Of a DNA stretch of 64,000 nt, positions 31,444 to 44,648 are shown one piece after another. The notes beneath the pieces were generated by a model. That model made no database searches. It saw only the letters and a list, made by a program, of their open reading frames with translations, and was not told where the DNA came from. The stretch is taken from assembly GCA_013141175.1 (NCBI GenBank), contig JABFRN010000001.1:3492001-3556000 (forward strand), given 5' to 3'. The stretch's first letter is position 1. The number at the start of each line of letters is the position of its first letter. This DNA comes from Lysobacter sp. (GTDB taxonomy: Bacteria; Pseudomonadota; Gammaproteobacteria; Xanthomonadales; Xanthomonadaceae). Made by a program: the position numbers and the translations under genes.

Positions 31444-32877
31444 ATGATTGCAAACAGCGTCACTCCCGCCGATCTGATGCCGTTGCTGCCCGAGCTGGTG
31501 CTCGTGGGCGCTGCGTTCGCCTTGCTGCTGCTCGATCTGTTCGTCAGCGAGCGTCAGCGCGGCATCGTCCACATGCTGGCCATCGCCACCCTGATTGCGG
31601 TCGCGGGCATGCTCGCGCTCCATGTGGGCGGGCAGGGCACGGTGCTCAACGGCATGTTCATCCGCGACACCATGGCCGATGTCCTGAAGTGGGTGGTCTG
31701 CGTGGTCAGCGCGCTGGCGATGGTCTACACATGGTCGTTCCTGCGCGAGCGCGGACTGTACAAGGGCGAGATCGCGGTGCTGATGCTGTTCTCCGTCGCC
31801 GGCATGATGCTGCTGATCTCGGCCGGCAACCTGGTGATGGTCTATCTCGGCCTCGAAATGCTCGCGCTGTGTTCGTACGCGCTGGTCGCGATCGACCGCG
31901 ACAGTCCGCTGGCGTCGGAAGCGGCGATGAAGTATTTCGTGCTGGGCTCGCTGGCCTTGGGCATGCTGCTGTACGGCATGTCGCTGATCTACGGCGCCAC
32001 CGGCAGCCTCGACCTCGCTGCGATCCATGCCGCGACCACCTCCACGCCGATCCTGTTGACCGGCATGGTGTTCCTGGTCGCGGGCATCGCGTTCAAATTC
32101 GGCGCCGCGCCGTTCCACATGTGGCTGCCGGACGTCTATCAGGGCGCGCCCACGCCGATCACCCTGTTCATCGGCGCCGCGCCCAAGCTGGCGGCGTTCG
32201 CGATGGCCTACCGTCTGCTCGAAGCCGGTGTCGGCCCGCTCGACGAACAGTGGCGGACGCTGCTGTCCGGGATCGCGGCGCTGTCGCTGGTGGTCGGCAA
32301 TCTGATCGCGCTGGCGCAGACCAATCTCAAGCGGATGCTCGCGTATTCGACCGTGTCCCACGTCGGCTTCCTGCTGATGGGCCTGGCCGGCGGCGGCGCG
32401 GTCGGCTATGCGGCCGGCATGTTCTACGCCATCAGCTATGCGGTGATGGCGGCGGCGGCCTTCGGCACGATCGTGGTGCTGTCCCGGCAGGGTTTCGAAG
32501 CCGACCGTATCGAGGACTTCAAGGGCCTGAATGCCCGCAGCCCGTGGATGGCAGGCCTGGTGCTGTGCGTGATGGCGTCGCTGGCCGGCGTGCCGCCGTT
32601 CCTCGGCTTCTGGGCGAAGCTGGCGGTGCTGCGCGCGGCGTGGGAAGGCGGCCAGATCTGGCTGGTGATCGTCGGTATCGTGTTCGCGGTGATCGGTGCG
32701 TTCTATTACCTGCGGGTGATCCGTGCGATGTATTTCGACGAACCCGAGGGCGAGCCGATGATCCAACGCGAAGACTTGTCGCTGCGGGTGGTGTTCGCGG
32801 TCAATGCGCTGTCGCTGCTGGTCCTGGGCATCGCCTGGAACCCGATCATTGCGTGGTGCCAGAAGGCCTTCGCTTGA
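31444..32877 (+). CDS. nuoN: NADH-quinone oxidoreductase subunit N (antiporter-like)
   Basis: NuoN is the antiporter-like subunit next to NuoK and the last gene of the operon. The 477-residue protein has about 14 membrane segments, the lysine-containing region FKFGAAPFHMWLPDVYQGAP, and YLGLEMLALCSYALVA with the conserved glutamate. It starts 7 bases after nuoM. No clear terminator follows before the tRNA-fMet promoter. Confidence 0.96.
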   Translation: MIANSVTPADLMPLLPELVLVGAAFALLLLDLFVSERQRGIVHMLAIATLIAVAGMLALHVGGQGTVLNGMFIRDTMADVLKWVVCVVSALAMVYTWSFLRERGLYKGEIAVLMLFSVAGMMLLISAGNLVMVYLGLEMLALCSYALVAIDRDSPLASEAAMKYFVLGSLALGMLLYGMSLIYGATGSLDLAAIHAATTSTPILLTGMVFLVAGIAFKFGAAPFHMWLPDVYQGAPTPITLFIGAAPKLAAFAMAYRLLEAGVGPLDEQWRTLLSGIAALSLVVGNLIALAQTNLKRMLAYSTVSHVGFLLMGLAGGGAVGYAAGMFYAISYAVMAAAAFGTIVVLSRQGFEADRIEDFKGLNARSPWMAGLVLCVMASLAGVPPFLGFWAKLAVLRAAWEGGQIWLVIVGIVFAVIGAFYYLRVIRAMYFDEPEGEPMIQREDLSLRVVFAVNALSLLVLGIAWNPIIAWCQKAFA

Positions 32878-32942
32878 GCTGAATCGGCCGCGTCCGGGTC
32901 CACGGCAGTCACTTGCATCCGCTTGGACCGCATAACAATGGC

Positions 32943-32971
32943 TTGCATTTTCATGACTCTGTCACCATAAT
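32943..32971 (+). promoter_or_regulatory. Candidate sigma70 promoter for tRNA-fMet
   Basis: TTGCAT at 32943-32948 and CATAAT at 32966-32971 are separated by 17 bases and lie 11 bases before the mature tRNA. The stretch after the -10 box is C-rich (CCGCTCCT), not a typical stringent GC discriminator but pyrimidine-rich. Pattern-based call. Confidence 0.5.
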
Positions 32972-32982
32972 TCCGCTCCTGA

Positions 32983-33059
32983 TGCGGGGTGGAGCAGTCT
33001 GGCAGCTCGTCGGGCTCATAACCCGAAGGTCGCAGGTTCAAATCCTGCCCCCGCTACCA
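32983..33059 (+). tRNA. Initiator tRNA-fMet (anticodon CAT)
   Basis: The 77-base gene has anticodon CAT in CTCATAA, with three consecutive G-C pairs in the anticodon stem (GGG/CCC), the hallmark of initiator tRNA. The first acceptor position is unpaired: T1 faces T72, where E. coli has C1-A72. CCA is encoded. Position upstream of rimP-nusA-infB corresponds to metY in E. coli, so this is the classic metY-nusA-infB arrangement. Confidence 0.96.
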
Positions 33060-33169
33060 GCTTTCGAGTTCGGAAATCGCCATGTTTCGTGGTGGTCGAA
33101 GAGCTAGGGAAGTCGGGCTTGGTCGAAGCATGAGCTGCGCTTCGACGCCGAAATCCAGCGGTATTGGAC

Positions 33170-33193
33170 AAGGGGCCCGCAAGGCCCCTTTTT
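33170..33193 (+). terminator. Intrinsic terminator between tRNA-fMet and rimP
   Basis: A 7-bp stem AAGGGGC/GCCCCTT (33170-33176 and 33184-33190) with a 7-base loop is followed by TTT. It ends 16 bases before the rimP start codon. Partial readthrough would feed the rimP-nusA-infB operon, as described for the E. coli metY-nusA operon. Confidence 0.75.
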
Positions 33194-33208
33194 CATTCCG
33201 GAAATTTT

Positions 33209-33832
33209 ATGGCGGACAAGGCCACCGACATCTCGAATCTGCTGTCACCGACGGTGCAGGCCCTGGGCCTGGAACTGCTCGGTGTCGAGTATCTGCCTTC
33301 GCAGGGCGGCGCGTTGTTGCGGCTTTACATCGATATTCCGCAGGATGCGATCGGCGATGCGGAGACACCGCGCATGGTCGGTATCGAGGATTGCGAGTCG
33401 GTCAGCCGGGAAGTGTCCGCACAGCTCGATGTCGAGGATCCGATCAGCAGTCACTACACGCTGGAAGTTTCGTCGCCGGGCGTGGATCGCCCCTTGTTCA
33501 CTCCCGCGCAATTCGCGCGTTTCCTCGGTGAGCAGGCCAAGATCGGCCTGAAACTCCCCCAGGACGGGCGCCGCAAGCTGCAGGGGAGGATCGTTGCGGT
33601 CGAGGGCGAGCGGATCGACGTCGAACTCGACGCCAAACCCGAACCGCAGCGCGTTTCGATCGCTTTCGAGAATATCGAGAAGGCGCGTCTGATCCCCGAT
33701 TGGGCTGCGCTGGGCTTCGGCCCGGCGAAGCAGGAACCCCCGGCGGGACCGGACAGGAAGAAGAAGCCGGCCGGAAGATCGGCAGGCAAGCCGAAGGGCA
33801 AACCGAAGGCCTCGCGGCCTTCGGGCAGTTGA
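33209..33832 (+). CDS. rimP: Ribosome maturation factor RimP
   Basis: RimP helps mature the 30S ribosomal subunit. From ATG 33209 the 207-residue product begins MADKATDISNLLSPTVQALG and has the family core (LELLGVEY, LEVSSPGVDRPL). The C-terminus has an added basic tail of about 45 residues rich in lysine and glycine (GPDRKKKPAGRSAGKPKGK). A TTG start at 33164 would add 15 residues overlapping the terminator hairpin and is unlikely. It opens the rimP-nusA-infB operon. Confidence 0.93.
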   Translation: MADKATDISNLLSPTVQALGLELLGVEYLPSQGGALLRLYIDIPQDAIGDAETPRMVGIEDCESVSREVSAQLDVEDPISSHYTLEVSSPGVDRPLFTPAQFARFLGEQAKIGLKLPQDGRRKLQGRIVAVEGERIDVELDAKPEPQRVSIAFENIEKARLIPDWAALGFGPAKQEPPAGPDRKKKPAGRSAGKPKGKPKASRPSGS

Positions 33833-33938
33833 ACGGGATTCCGGCGCTTCGTTCGCGGAGTGCTTCCAGCGCAGACATGGCATCACGGTCCGCGCTTCCA
33901 ACCAAGACACGACATTCAAGTTTTAGAGGCGTAACAGA

Positions 33939-35450
33939 ATGAGTAAGGAACTCCTGCTTGTCGTCGACGCGGTCGCCAATGAAAAGGGCGTGCCGGAGTC
34001 GGTCATCATCGAGGCCCTCGAGGCGGCGCTGGCGACGGCGGCCAAGAAGCGGTATCACGAACAAGACGTCCTGACCCGCGTGTCGATCAATCCGAAGGAC
34101 GGCAGCTACGAGACCTTCCGTCGCTGGGAAGTGGTCGCCGATGACGTGGTGATGGAGTCGCCCGACCGCCAGACCCGTCTGATGGATGCCGTCGACGAAG
34201 TCGAAGGCGTGGAAGTCGGCGACTACATCGAAGAGCAGATCGAGAACCCCGAATTCGGCCGCATCGCCGCGCAGGCCGCGAAGCAGGTGATCGTGCAGCG
34301 CGTGCGCGAAGCCGAGCGCAATCAGGTCGTCGATGGATGGAAAGATCGCGTCGGCGAGCTGGTGACCGGTATCGTCAAGCGTGTCGAACGCGGCAACGTG
34401 TACGTCGATCTCGGCGGCAATGCCGAAGCCTTCATTCCCAAAGACAAGGCGATCCCGCGCGACGTCGTGCGTGCCGGCGATCGCGTTCGCGGCTATCTGT
34501 TCGACGTGCGCAGCGAACCGCGCGGCCCGCAGTTGTTCATCAGCCGCGCCGCGCCCGAATTCATGATGGAACTGTTCAAGCTCGAAGTGCCGGAAGTCGG
34601 CCAGGGCCTGGTCGAAATCAAGGCCTGCGCCCGCGACCCGGGCGACCGCGCCAAGATCGCGGTCATCGCCTACGACACCCGTACCGACCCGATCGGCGCC
34701 TGCATCGGCATGCGCGGCTCGCGCGTGCAGGCGGTGTCGAACGAACTCAATGGCGAACGTGTCGATATCGTCCTGTGGTCGGACAACCCGGCGCAGTTCG
34801 TGATCAATGCGATGGCCCCGGCGGAAGTGCAGTCGATCATCGTCGACGAAGAGAAGCACTCGATGGATCTGGCGGTCGCCGAAGAGCGCCTGGCCCAGGC
34901 GATCGGCAAGGGCGGCCAGAATGTGCGCCTCGCCAGTCGTTTGACCGGTTGGCAGCTGAACGTGATGACCGCCGACCAGGTTCAGGCCAAGAGCGAAGCC
35001 GAGCAGACCGCTGCCCGTCAGCTGTTCATGGCGAAACTCGAAGTCGACGAGGAAATCGCCAGCATCCTGGTGGCCGAAGGCTTCAGCACGGTCGAGGAAA
35101 TCGCTTACGTGCCGGTCGGCGAGCTGCTGGCGGTGGAGGGTTTCGACGAAGACATCGTCGAAGAACTCCGCTCGCGCGCCCGCGACGCTCTGCTGAACGA
35201 GGCTTTGGCGGTCGAGGAAGAGCTGGACGAGCACCAGCCGGCCGAGGAACTGCTGGGTCTGGACGGCATGGACAGCGATACCGCGTATGCCCTGGCCGCG
35301 CATGGTGTCCGCACCGTCGACGACCTGGGCGAGCTGGGCGCGGACGAAGTGGCGGAGTTCGGCATCGAAGGTCTGGACGAGGCCCGCGCCGCGGCGCTGA
35401 TCCTGGCTGCCCGCGCCGAGGAAATCGCCCGTCTCGAACGTGAAACCTGA
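33939..35450 (+). CDS. nusA: Transcription termination/antitermination factor NusA
   Basis: NusA binds RNA polymerase and nascent RNA, controlling pausing, termination and antitermination. The 503-residue protein has the N-terminal RNAP-binding domain (about 1-130), an S1 domain (about 135-200), two KH domains (about 200-345, with IGACIGMRGSRVQ and AIGKGGQNVRLAS) and two acidic C-terminal repeats as in E. coli. It follows rimP by 106 bases. Autoregulation of this operon by NusA is known in E. coli; here only the gene order is seen. Confidence 0.97.
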   Translation: MSKELLLVVDAVANEKGVPESVIIEALEAALATAAKKRYHEQDVLTRVSINPKDGSYETFRRWEVVADDVVMESPDRQTRLMDAVDEVEGVEVGDYIEEQIENPEFGRIAAQAAKQVIVQRVREAERNQVVDGWKDRVGELVTGIVKRVERGNVYVDLGGNAEAFIPKDKAIPRDVVRAGDRVRGYLFDVRSEPRGPQLFISRAAPEFMMELFKLEVPEVGQGLVEIKACARDPGDRAKIAVIAYDTRTDPIGACIGMRGSRVQAVSNELNGERVDIVLWSDNPAQFVINAMAPAEVQSIIVDEEKHSMDLAVAEERLAQAIGKGGQNVRLASRLTGWQLNVMTADQVQAKSEAEQTAARQLFMAKLEVDEEIASILVAEGFSTVEEIAYVPVGELLAVEGFDEDIVEELRSRARDALLNEALAVEEELDEHQPAEELLGLDGMDSDTAYALAAHGVRTVDDLGELGADEVAEFGIEGLDEARAAALILAARAEEIARLERET

Positions 35451-35625
35451 GCCACGCAACACGATTAGAATCCAACGTTTACCGAGCATGAGCCCACCCG
35501 AGGCCGGTCTGCCTCCAGTCCAGCCTCACGCGAGCCCAGTTGTACAACCAGCAGCTTCACAATAAGCAGCCCACGCGCGACACCGTCGATCCATCGCCGG
35601 CCGCGCCTCAGGATACGGACACCGA

Positions 35626-38232
<2,607 letters not shown>

Positions 38233-38260
38233 GCGTGCGTTGACCCGAAGAAGATCGACC

Positions 38261-38611
38261 GTGAAGAAATCCTTCCATCGCACCGATCGCGTCTCCGCCC
38301 AGCTCCGCCGCGAGCTGGGCACGATCGTGCACGCCATGGTGCGTGTGCACGGCCTGCCGTCGGTCAGCGTGTCCGATGTCGAGGTGACCCGCGACATGGC
38401 CCACGCCAAGGTATTCGTGACCGCGCTGCAGCCCGAGCGCGCGAAGGAAGCCATGAAGGGGCTCAAGGAACTGGTGCCGGAAATCCGCCACGAGCTGTCG
38501 CGCGCGGTGAAGATGCGCCATACCCCCGAACTGCATTTCCACTACGACGATTCGGTGGATCGCGGCGAGCGCATCGACAATCTCCTGCGCGATCTCAACA
38601 CCGAGTCATAG
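38261..38611 (+). CDS. rbfA: Ribosome-binding factor A
   Basis: RbfA assists late 16S rRNA maturation of the 30S subunit. From GTG 38261 the product is 116 residues, beginning MKKSFHRTDRVSAQLRREL, and contains the KH-like core VSVSDVEVTRDMAHAKVFVT and the C-terminal PELHFHYDDSVDRGERI. A TTG at 38240 would add seven residues; GTG 38261 matches the family start better. It ends at a palindromic repeat cluster. Confidence 0.93.
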   Translation: MKKSFHRTDRVSAQLRRELGTIVHAMVRVHGLPSVSVSDVEVTRDMAHAKVFVTALQPERAKEAMKGLKELVPEIRHELSRAVKMRHTPELHFHYDDSVDRGERIDNLLRDLNTES

Positions 38612-38706
38612 GGTGCGCCTTGGCGCATCGGCTTTTTCCCATGCGATGGCGCGTCAGGGCGCACCGGCTGTTTTCCGATGCAATGGTGCGCCAGGGCGCA
38701 CCCTAT
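38609..38706. repeat. Palindromic repeat cluster, GGTGCGCC family (three copies)
   Basis: The cluster spans the rbfA-truB gap. A left copy (38609-38631) and a right inverted copy (38683-38706) begin and end with TAGGGTGCGCC/GGCGCACCCTA. A middle degenerate copy (about 38644-38667) is in the same orientation as the right one. The left copy begins within the rbfA stop codon TAG. Same family as 8884-8964. Confidence 0.88.
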
Positions 38707-38737
38707 ACACCGGCCGATTAGGACATATCATCCCCCG

Positions 38738-39688
38738 ATGGCCGAGGCTCCCCGCAAACAATTCCGCAAACTCGACGGCATCCTGCTGCTCGACAAGCCG
38801 CAGGGGTTGAGCTCGAACCAGGCGCTGCAGCGCGTGCGTCATCTGTTCCGCGCCGACAAGGCCGGCCATACCGGCAGCCTCGATCCGCTGGCCACCGGCC
38901 TGCTGCCGATCTGTTTCGGAGAAGCCACCAAGATCGCCGGCAATCTGCTCGGTTCGCGCAAGGCCTACGACACCGTGGCCAGGCTCGGGATGGTCACCGA
39001 TACCGACGACGCCGAGGGCGTCCTGCTGCGCGAACGTCCCGTCCAGCGTTACGACATCGACACCATCGATGCCGCGCTGCGCGATCTCACCGGACGCATC
39101 ATGCAACGGCCGCCGATCTATTCGGCGCTCAAGCGCGGCGGGGAACCGCTGTACGTGAAGGCGCGTCGCGGCGAGGCCATCGAGATCGATCCGCGTCCGG
39201 TCGACGTCCACGCCTTCGAGCTGCTGTCCGAAGCCGATCTGCTCGATGGCGACGAGCCGCGTCTGCGCTTGCATGTGGAGTGCGGCTCGGGCACCTACGT
39301 GCGCAGCCTCGTGCGCGATCTCGGCGAAGCATTGGGCTGCGGCGCGCATGTCGCCGAACTGCGGCGGCTGTGGGTGGACCCGTTCCGCGATCCGCGGATG
39401 TGGACGCTCGAATCGCTGCAGGCACTGGCCGAGCGCGACGCGCACTGTCTCGATGCCTGCCTGTTGCCGATCGAAGTGGGGCTGGTCGGCTATCGCCGGG
39501 TCGATCTCACCGATGACGGCGTGCGCCGGTTCGAGCACGGCCAGCGGCTGCAGGTGAGCCATGAAATCCCCGGCGAATGCGCGGTGTTCGATCCTGCCGG
39601 CCGCGCGCGCGGGCTTGCCCGGATCGACGAGGAAGGCAGCCTTGCGCCGCAGCGGTTGTTCCACTGCCCGCCTTCCGGAAAACACTGA
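38738..39688 (+). CDS. truB: tRNA pseudouridine(55) synthase
   Basis: TruB makes pseudouridine 55 in the T loop of tRNAs. The 316-residue product has the catalytic motif [15 protein letters not shown] with D48 as the nucleophile, and the C-terminal PUA-like region. ATG 38738 begins [23 protein letters not shown], the usual start. The order rbfA-truB-rpsO-pnp is conserved, though a secreted unknown gene is inserted before rpsO here. Confidence 0.95.
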   Translation: MAEAPRKQFRKLDGILLLDKPQGLSSNQALQRVRHLFRADKAGHTGSLDPLATGLLPICFGEATKIAGNLLGSRKAYDTVARLGMVTDTDDAEGVLLRERPVQRYDIDTIDAALRDLTGRIMQRPPIYSALKRGGEPLYVKARRGEAIEIDPRPVDVHAFELLSEADLLDGDEPRLRLHVECGSGTYVRSLVRDLGEALGCGAHVAELRRLWVDPFRDPRMWTLESLQALAERDAHCLDACLLPIEVGLVGYRRVDLTDDGVRRFEHGQRLQVSHEIPGECAVFDPAGRARGLARIDEEGSLAPQRLFHCPPSGKH

Positions 39689-39705
39689 ACTCACGGAGCC
39701 ATTGC

Positions 39706-40365
39706 ATGCCCAGTTTCCGCTTCCTCCGCTTTCTGTCGCTGTCGCTCGCGCTGCAGTGCGCAGGGCCGGTCGCTGCCGCCGAACTGACGGTCGACATGCT
39801 GCCCGAGCAGGTCGCGCGCGAGGCCTACAGGCGCATGCAGGCCGCCGACTGGGTCGCCGCTGCCGAGACCTTCGATCCCGCCGCGCTGAAGCGTTTCCGC
39901 GAATTGCTGCTGCCGGTGCTCGATGCGGTCGGCGCGGCCGGCAAGGATCCCGCTGGCAGTAAGCAGGCCGGCAAGGATCAGGACAGCGCGTCCGCCGGTG
40001 CGCTCATGCTGTGGGTGCTGTTCGCGCCCGCGACCTCGGTCGAGGAGATCAAGGCGCTGTCCGATCGCGAGGTCTTCGCCCGGATCATGGCCAATACGAT
40101 GTCGCTGGCCAGCGCGAAGCTGGAAGGCCAGGACGTGATCGGGAGCGTGGCCGAGGGCACCGACATGGTGCATGTCGTCACCCGGAATGTCGCCAAGGTC
40201 GAAACGATGACCATGACCAAGGTCGAAGCCATCACCCTGCATCGCACGCCGCAAGGTTGGCGGCTTGCGCTCACCGGCGATCTGGAAGGGCTGGCGGAAA
40301 CGCTGCAGGCTTCGATCGCGCCGCCTCGAGACGCCGCAGCGGGCGACGATTCGCCTTCACCCTGA
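39706..40365 (+). CDS. Secreted protein of unknown function
   Basis: I do not recognise a family. The 219-residue product has a signal peptide (hydrophobic about 8-24, probable cleavage after PVAAA). The remainder is predicted mainly helical, with a threonine/methionine-rich beta segment near residues 155-180 (TRNVAKVETMTMTKVEAITLH) and GWRLALTG near the end. The layout suggests a periplasmic protein with a DUF-type NTF2-like or lipoprotein-carrier fold, but this is guesswork. ATG 39706 is 18 bases after truB, so it may be co-transcribed. An rpsO promoter lies downstream. Confidence 0.7.
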   Translation: MPSFRFLRFLSLSLALQCAGPVAAAELTVDMLPEQVAREAYRRMQAADWVAAAETFDPAALKRFRELLLPVLDAVGAAGKDPAGSKQAGKDQDSASAGALMLWVLFAPATSVEEIKALSDREVFARIMANTMSLASAKLEGQDVIGSVAEGTDMVHVVTRNVAKVETMTMTKVEAITLHRTPQGWRLALTGDLEGLAETLQASIAPPRDAAAGDDSPSP

Positions 40366-40410
40366 ACGATTTTTTGCGGCGCGGATCCATGCGCATCCCG
40401 CCTCCGACCC

Positions 40411-40439
40411 TTGTTCGAACCGGGGGGCGGGGCTACAAT
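40411..40439 (+). promoter_or_regulatory. Candidate sigma70 promoter for rpsO
   Basis: TTGTTC at 40411-40416 and TACAAT at 40434-40439 are separated by 17 bases. Transcription would start near 40446 and give a leader of about 158 bases before the rpsO start. The first leader bases fold into a nested hairpin (separate entry). Confidence 0.55.
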
Positions 40440-40448
40440 TCCGCTGCT

Positions 40449-40567
40449 GTCCGGGCCGGATTTGATCCGATCCCCGGACAGCGTCCTTTCTGCGGTTCCA
40501 CTGTTCGTTCCATCAATCCATTTCATTCAGGCGGATTCTGCGGTGCGCCGTGCCGGTCGAGACCGGT
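40449..40567 (+). promoter_or_regulatory. Structured rpsO 5' leader
   Basis: A nested hairpin has an outer stem GTCCGGG (40449-40455) with CCCGGAC (40473-40479) and an inner stem CGGAT (40457-40461) with ATCCG (40465-40469). A second hairpin, CCGGT/ACCGG, lies at 40554-40567. In E. coli, S15 represses its own mRNA through leader structure; a comparable control is inferred, not shown. Confidence 0.4.
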
Positions 40568-40603
40568 GCCGTTCCTGCCGATCACGCGTCCAAGAGGCCT
40601 TTC

Positions 40604-40864
40604 ATGTCCATCGATTCAAACACTGTCATCGAAGCGCACAAGCGCAGCGAGAACGACACCGGTTCGCCGGAAGTCCAGGTTGCGCTGCTCACCGCGCGCA
40701 TCACCCAGCTTACCGAACACTTCAAGATGCACAAGCAGGACCACCACAGCCGTCGTGGTCTGTTGAAGATGGTCAACAACCGTCGCAGCCTGCTCGACTA
40801 CCTGCATCGCAAGGATGCCGAGCGTTACAAGGCCCTGATCGAAAAACTCGGTCTGCGTCGCTAA
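40604..40864 (+). CDS. rpsO: 30S ribosomal protein S15
   Basis: S15 is a primary 16S rRNA-binding protein of the 30S platform. The 86-residue product starts [20 protein letters not shown] and has the canonical [19 protein letters not shown] and [17 protein letters not shown]-like signature, here [19 protein letters not shown] longer open frame from 40550 adds 18 unrelated residues and is not used. A strong terminator lies 10 bases downstream. Confidence 0.97.
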   Translation: MSIDSNTVIEAHKRSENDTGSPEVQVALLTARITQLTEHFKMHKQDHHSRRGLLKMVNNRRSLLDYLHRKDAERYKALIEKLGLRR

Positions 40865-40873
40865 GCATCACCC

Positions 40874-40909
40874 GACCGCGGCGCAGCAATGTGCCGCGGT
40901 CTTGTTTTT
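40874..40909 (+). terminator. Intrinsic terminator after rpsO
   Basis: A 9-bp stem GACCGCGGC/GCCGCGGTC (40874-40882 and 40893-40901) with a 10-base loop is followed by TTGTTTTT. Partial readthrough to pnp is expected, as in E. coli rpsO-pnp. Confidence 0.88.
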
Positions 40910-41075
40910 GGGCCCGCGAGGCCCGGTTTGGCAGATTCAAGGCAATCCGCTTTCAAGGCAATTCGCTGCAGCGCAATCCGAATTTTCGTATTGCCCGGCC
41001 GCATCGCGCGGCCACCCGGACCGGGGCAGGGGCTCCGACCGGTTCATCGACAAAGATTTTCGAGGACATTCCAAC

Positions 41076-43172
<2,097 letters not shown>

Positions 43173-43224
43173 GCTGCTGACTGTCGCATAGCGACGGGAC
43201 AGGCCCGGAGTTCATCGGGCCGCG

Positions 43225-43269
43225 AAGGGTGGGAGTTGTCGGGTACGCCCGATGGCGCCCACCCTTTTT
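43225..43269 (+). terminator. Intrinsic terminator after pnp
   Basis: AAGGGTGGG (43225-43233) pairs with CCCACCCTT (43258-43266), enclosing a second small stem TCGGG/CCCGA, followed by a T run to 43269. It closes the rpsO-pnp unit. Confidence 0.8.
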
Positions 43270-43405
43270 CGTTGGCGCGGGTCGTTGCGCCTGTCGCGTG
43301 CAGGACGCCAAAACAGTGTGCTAGGGTTTCGTATCCGTCGCGATGGTATGCGGCGTGTGGGCCGCAGGAGCGGTCCGCGTGGATCAACAGGGGCGTGTTG
43401 CAGCT

Positions 43406-44176
43406 ATGGACGGCACAGGATCGGGCGAAGCCCGGCAGGCGGTACCCACATCGTTGTTCGTACTGTCGTTGCCCCGTTCGCTGTCCACGGTGGTCTATCA
43501 CGCCGCGTGCATGTCGCTTGATCTCAGCCAGCCGGCATGGACGACCGACGGCGAACTGCTGAATTCGGATCGTTTCGCACGATCGCCCGGCGACGATGCC
43601 GGCGAACCGGGCACCAAGTACACGCAGCGCGGGCACGCGCCGACCTTCTTCGACGATCTCGGCCGTTTTCTCGACCGCACCGTCTCCCTGCAAGGACATG
43701 GTTACAAGGATGTCGTGCATCCTTTCGTCTGCGCGGCGTGGTTGGCGGACGGTCGTTTTCCCACTCTAAAGCTGCGTCGCGACCCGGCCGAAGTGGCGAT
43801 GTCGATGCTGGCGCGCGGATGGCATTACCCGGCGACGGTGGCATCGCCCGGCCGCGCGCTCGACGTGGCCGTCATCGAAGGTTTGCTGCGTGCCTGGCGC
43901 GCGATCGATGCGGTGCCCGGCGTGACGCTGGACTACGACGCCGTGATCGCCGATGAAGACGCGCTGCATGCGGCGCTCGCCGAACTGTATCCGGAAGTGC
44001 CGCTGCGCCGCGTCCGCTTCATCGACAGCGCGTTCGGCAACGATCGCGACCATCAGCTCGCCCGGCGCGAAACCGACGAATACCGCCGGCTGTCCGCGAT
44101 TGTCGATGCGGTGGCAAGCGATCTCGACGCGGTGCCGCATTCGAACGGACCGGATCCAAAGACGGCAGGAGCATGA
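43406..44176 (+). CDS. Sulfotransferase-like P-loop protein
   Basis: The 256-residue product has the 5'-phosphosulfate-binding-like loop near the N-terminus, FVLSLPRSLSTVVYHA (residues 18-32), where PRSLST replaces the more common PRSGST. A second motif, LRRDPAEVAMSML (about 123-135), fits the 3'-phosphate-binding region with a conserved arginine and serine. This suggests PAPS-dependent sulfate transfer, though related P-loop proteins exist that are not sulfotransferases. The start ATG 43406 precedes this loop by 17 residues. An 82-residue gene and a glycosyltransferase follow in the same direction; the acceptor is unknown. Confidence 0.65.
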   Translation: MDGTGSGEARQAVPTSLFVLSLPRSLSTVVYHAACMSLDLSQPAWTTDGELLNSDRFARSPGDDAGEPGTKYTQRGHAPTFFDDLGRFLDRTVSLQGHGYKDVVHPFVCAAWLADGRFPTLKLRRDPAEVAMSMLARGWHYPATVASPGRALDVAVIEGLLRAWRAIDAVPGVTLDYDAVIADEDALHAALAELYPEVPLRRVRFIDSAFGNDRDHQLARRETDEYRRLSAIVDAVASDLDAVPHSNGPDPKTAGA

Positions 44177-44282
44177 ACCGACCACGATCATGACCACGAC
44201 AAGGGGGTGTCGCCGCAGAAAACCATGCAATCGGATCTTGCGATAAAGGAACGTCCATTCAACCAACAGGAAAGGAAAGATC

Positions 44283-44531
44283 ATGAAGATCATCAACAAG
44301 ACCAACGACCGGCTGTATTACCTCGTGACCCCGAGCGGAACCACGCTCTCCGGCTCCAAGGTCATCGCATCGGGCGTGGTCGACAAGGGCAATGCGCTCG
44401 AGTTTCCGCTGCCGGCGGGCAAGAGCCCGATCGTGTACGTGAAATCGATCGGCCAGTACGACCAGGGCTATTTCTCGGCGCAGCCCGCGGACGGCAACGG
44501 CACGGTCACGATCGCGCTCATCACGTCCTGA
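44283..44531 (+). CDS. Small beta-rich protein of unknown function
   Basis: This 82-residue product was not recognised. It has no signal peptide or membrane segment and alternates hydrophobic and polar residues in a beta-rich pattern (RLYYLVTPSGTTL, SPIVYVKSI, GTVTIALITS), suggesting a small beta-sandwich. It is one of a plus-strand series, 106 bases after the sulfotransferase-like gene and 117 bases before the glycosyltransferase. AGGAAAG lies upstream of ATG 44283 at good spacing, which supports expression. Confidence 0.6.
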   Translation: MKIINKTNDRLYYLVTPSGTTLSGSKVIASGVVDKGNALEFPLPAGKSPIVYVKSIGQYDQGYFSAQPADGNGTVTIALITS

Positions 44532-44648
44532 CGCGCGGTGGCTGCGGTCTGCGGAGCATTCGCAGGCGCAGCGATCGTGCGTGGAACGCAGCCCGCTGTC
44601 CGGGCTGCGTTCTCCAGGAAAACCGCAGGAACCAGCGCAAGGATCAGC

